Translations under genes and position numbers: made by a program
The notes under the pieces: model-generated
Database searches by the model: none
What the model saw: only the letters and a program-made list of their open reading frames with translations
What the model was told of the DNA's origin: nothing
Part shown: piece after piece, positions 62,956 through 64,000 of the stretch
Position numbering within the stretch: the stretch's first letter is position 1
Layout of the letters: every line of letters begins with the position of its first letter
Assembly: GCA_030620095.1 (NCBI GenBank)
Contig: JAUTXW010003391.1
Location: 154,001-218,000 of the forward strand
Direction: 5' to 3'
DNA length: 64,000 bases
Origin: Kuschelorhynchus macadamiae
Taxonomy: Eukaryota > Arthropoda > Insecta > Coleoptera > Curculionidae

Positions 62956-64000
62956 AAATAGTTTTTTCATATTTTGGAAAAGTTGCAGGTAAAAACTGAT
63001 TACCACATATTGTATCCACGTATTCAAATTAATTTTTAAACATGAATTATCATTTTCGGTGGAATTACTATAAAGTAGACCTGTTTCCTAATTTTCCTGA
63101 TGTTGGTTTGACCTTCCAGTAAGGATTAAACTATATAAATATGGTTTTATTTATTTATTTTTTTAGACGCTGAATTTGGAAACATTGCATCTAATATATC
63201 GGTTAAAAACTGCAATTTAAGTGAAATCGTCTATAGTTTTTGTTTTTATGCAAATCGACCAAATTGAATGTTTTATTTTTTAAATGTGGTTTTTTAATTG
63301 TCTTTAAAATGACATGATTTTTTAAATTAAATTCTATTTTTTTTAAATTAAGAAAAAATAAAAACGTTGGAAAATTGTCAATATATTATGACAAAAATCC
63401 GGTATATATAAGTCTATATATGTGTATAATTATTTGGTAATAACTTTATACAAATCCTCTAAACTGTAATTTATTTTGTTTTTAAGTTTTTAATGTATTT
63501 ATTATTGTCATTATTTATTTTTCATAACTTCATGTAGTCATTAAACAATAAATCATGTCCTTTATTACTTTTGTACATAAAAAGTTTTTATTCTAGAAAA
63601 CGGTTAATTTAAACACTTTATCAGGCCGCCATTCTGTTTTGCTATATAGGATAATAATTGCAAAGTTTAATTATTAGAAAAGATTTTATTAAACATTTGA
63701 AAGTTTAAATATGTATGTAGTACATAGCTTGCACAGAGATAAATACATATATACATTTGTATGTATGTTCTACATACGAAATAAAAAGAATAATATAAAA
63801 TCTATTAATACATATGTACATACTACATTTAAAATTTGTGTAGTCTTAAAAAATTGCTAAATAACATACAATGAACATTACTTTTGAAAAATAATTATTG
63901 CTCAACAAAATTCTCGCATTTATTCAAATGCATAAAGATTTGATCAGGTACACTCTCCTGGCCCCTGAGAGTAGTTCACACAATGTCAAATACATTTCGC
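62956..64000. other. AT-rich end of window, no gene recognised
   Basis: No domain on either strand. ACATATGTA-type short palindromes occur around 63730-63830, but nothing assignable. Confidence 0.4.

Overview
The window is eukaryotic, almost certainly insect, nuclear DNA. It is AT-rich, has long (TA)n arrays, spliced host exons with GT/AG borders, and a dense mix of insect-type transposable elements: hAT, Tc1/mariner, PIF/Harbinger-like, Crypton, Penelope-like, and R1-, CR1- and Jockey-like LINEs. The repeat mix would suit a large beetle-type genome, but the order cannot be fixed from the sequence alone. No bacterial operon, CRISPR array or rRNA gene is seen.

Only two host genes are recognised and both are partial. 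The first is the 3' part of the nuclear cap-binding protein subunit 1 gene (NCBP1/Cbp80) on the + strand. It has five phase-compatible exons (22719-22957, 24846-25064, 29278-29418, 34213-34398, 35634-35747) that encode about the last 298 residues and the stop. The second is a terminal exon on the - strand (47815-48321) of an unidentified nuclear-type protein with two SUMO-interacting-like motifs, one almost at its C-terminus. Neither gene's N-terminal part was found here.

Layout: 1-2924 MITE and an intron-containing BED-type hAT transposon; 5256-6262 a non-autonomous hAT with an 8-bp duplication, holding a second hAT-like MITE; 8.7-11.9 kb a terminal-inverted-repeat element carrying a broken DUF7869-type gene and a 0.5-kb foldback; 12.6-18.6 kb a 6-kb inverted repeat with TA arrays, shuffled repeat units and a Tc1 element; 18.8-21.3 kb a mariner-type element with long TIRs; 22.7-35.8 kb NCBP1, whose introns hold a Penelope-like element, two LINE fragments, and a DD41D-type mariner with a nested Harbinger-like insert; 36.5-36.7 kb a MITE; 40.5-44.1 kb a Crypton tyrosine recombinase with an internal 147-bp duplication, split by a 2.5-kb hAT element; 44.7-47.3 kb LINE and mariner remnants; 47.8-48.3 kb the SUMO-motif exon; 49.1-49.6 kb a foldback MITE; 49.9-56.2 kb two R1-type LINE copies head to head, forming a large imperfect palindrome; 56.7-60.1 kb an almost intact CR1-type LINE; 60.1-60.4 kb (TA)n; 60.7-63.0 kb degenerate tandem repeats.

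Most transposase and reverse-transcriptase genes are broken by stops or frameshifts, so the window reads as a graveyard of nested insertions around two expressed host genes. The most informative structures are the LINE palindrome whose arms share the same nonsense codons, the Crypton-plus-hAT nest with an exact 8-bp target duplication, the TIR element around the DUF7869-type gene, and the palindromic minisatellite at 60.7-61.9 kb.
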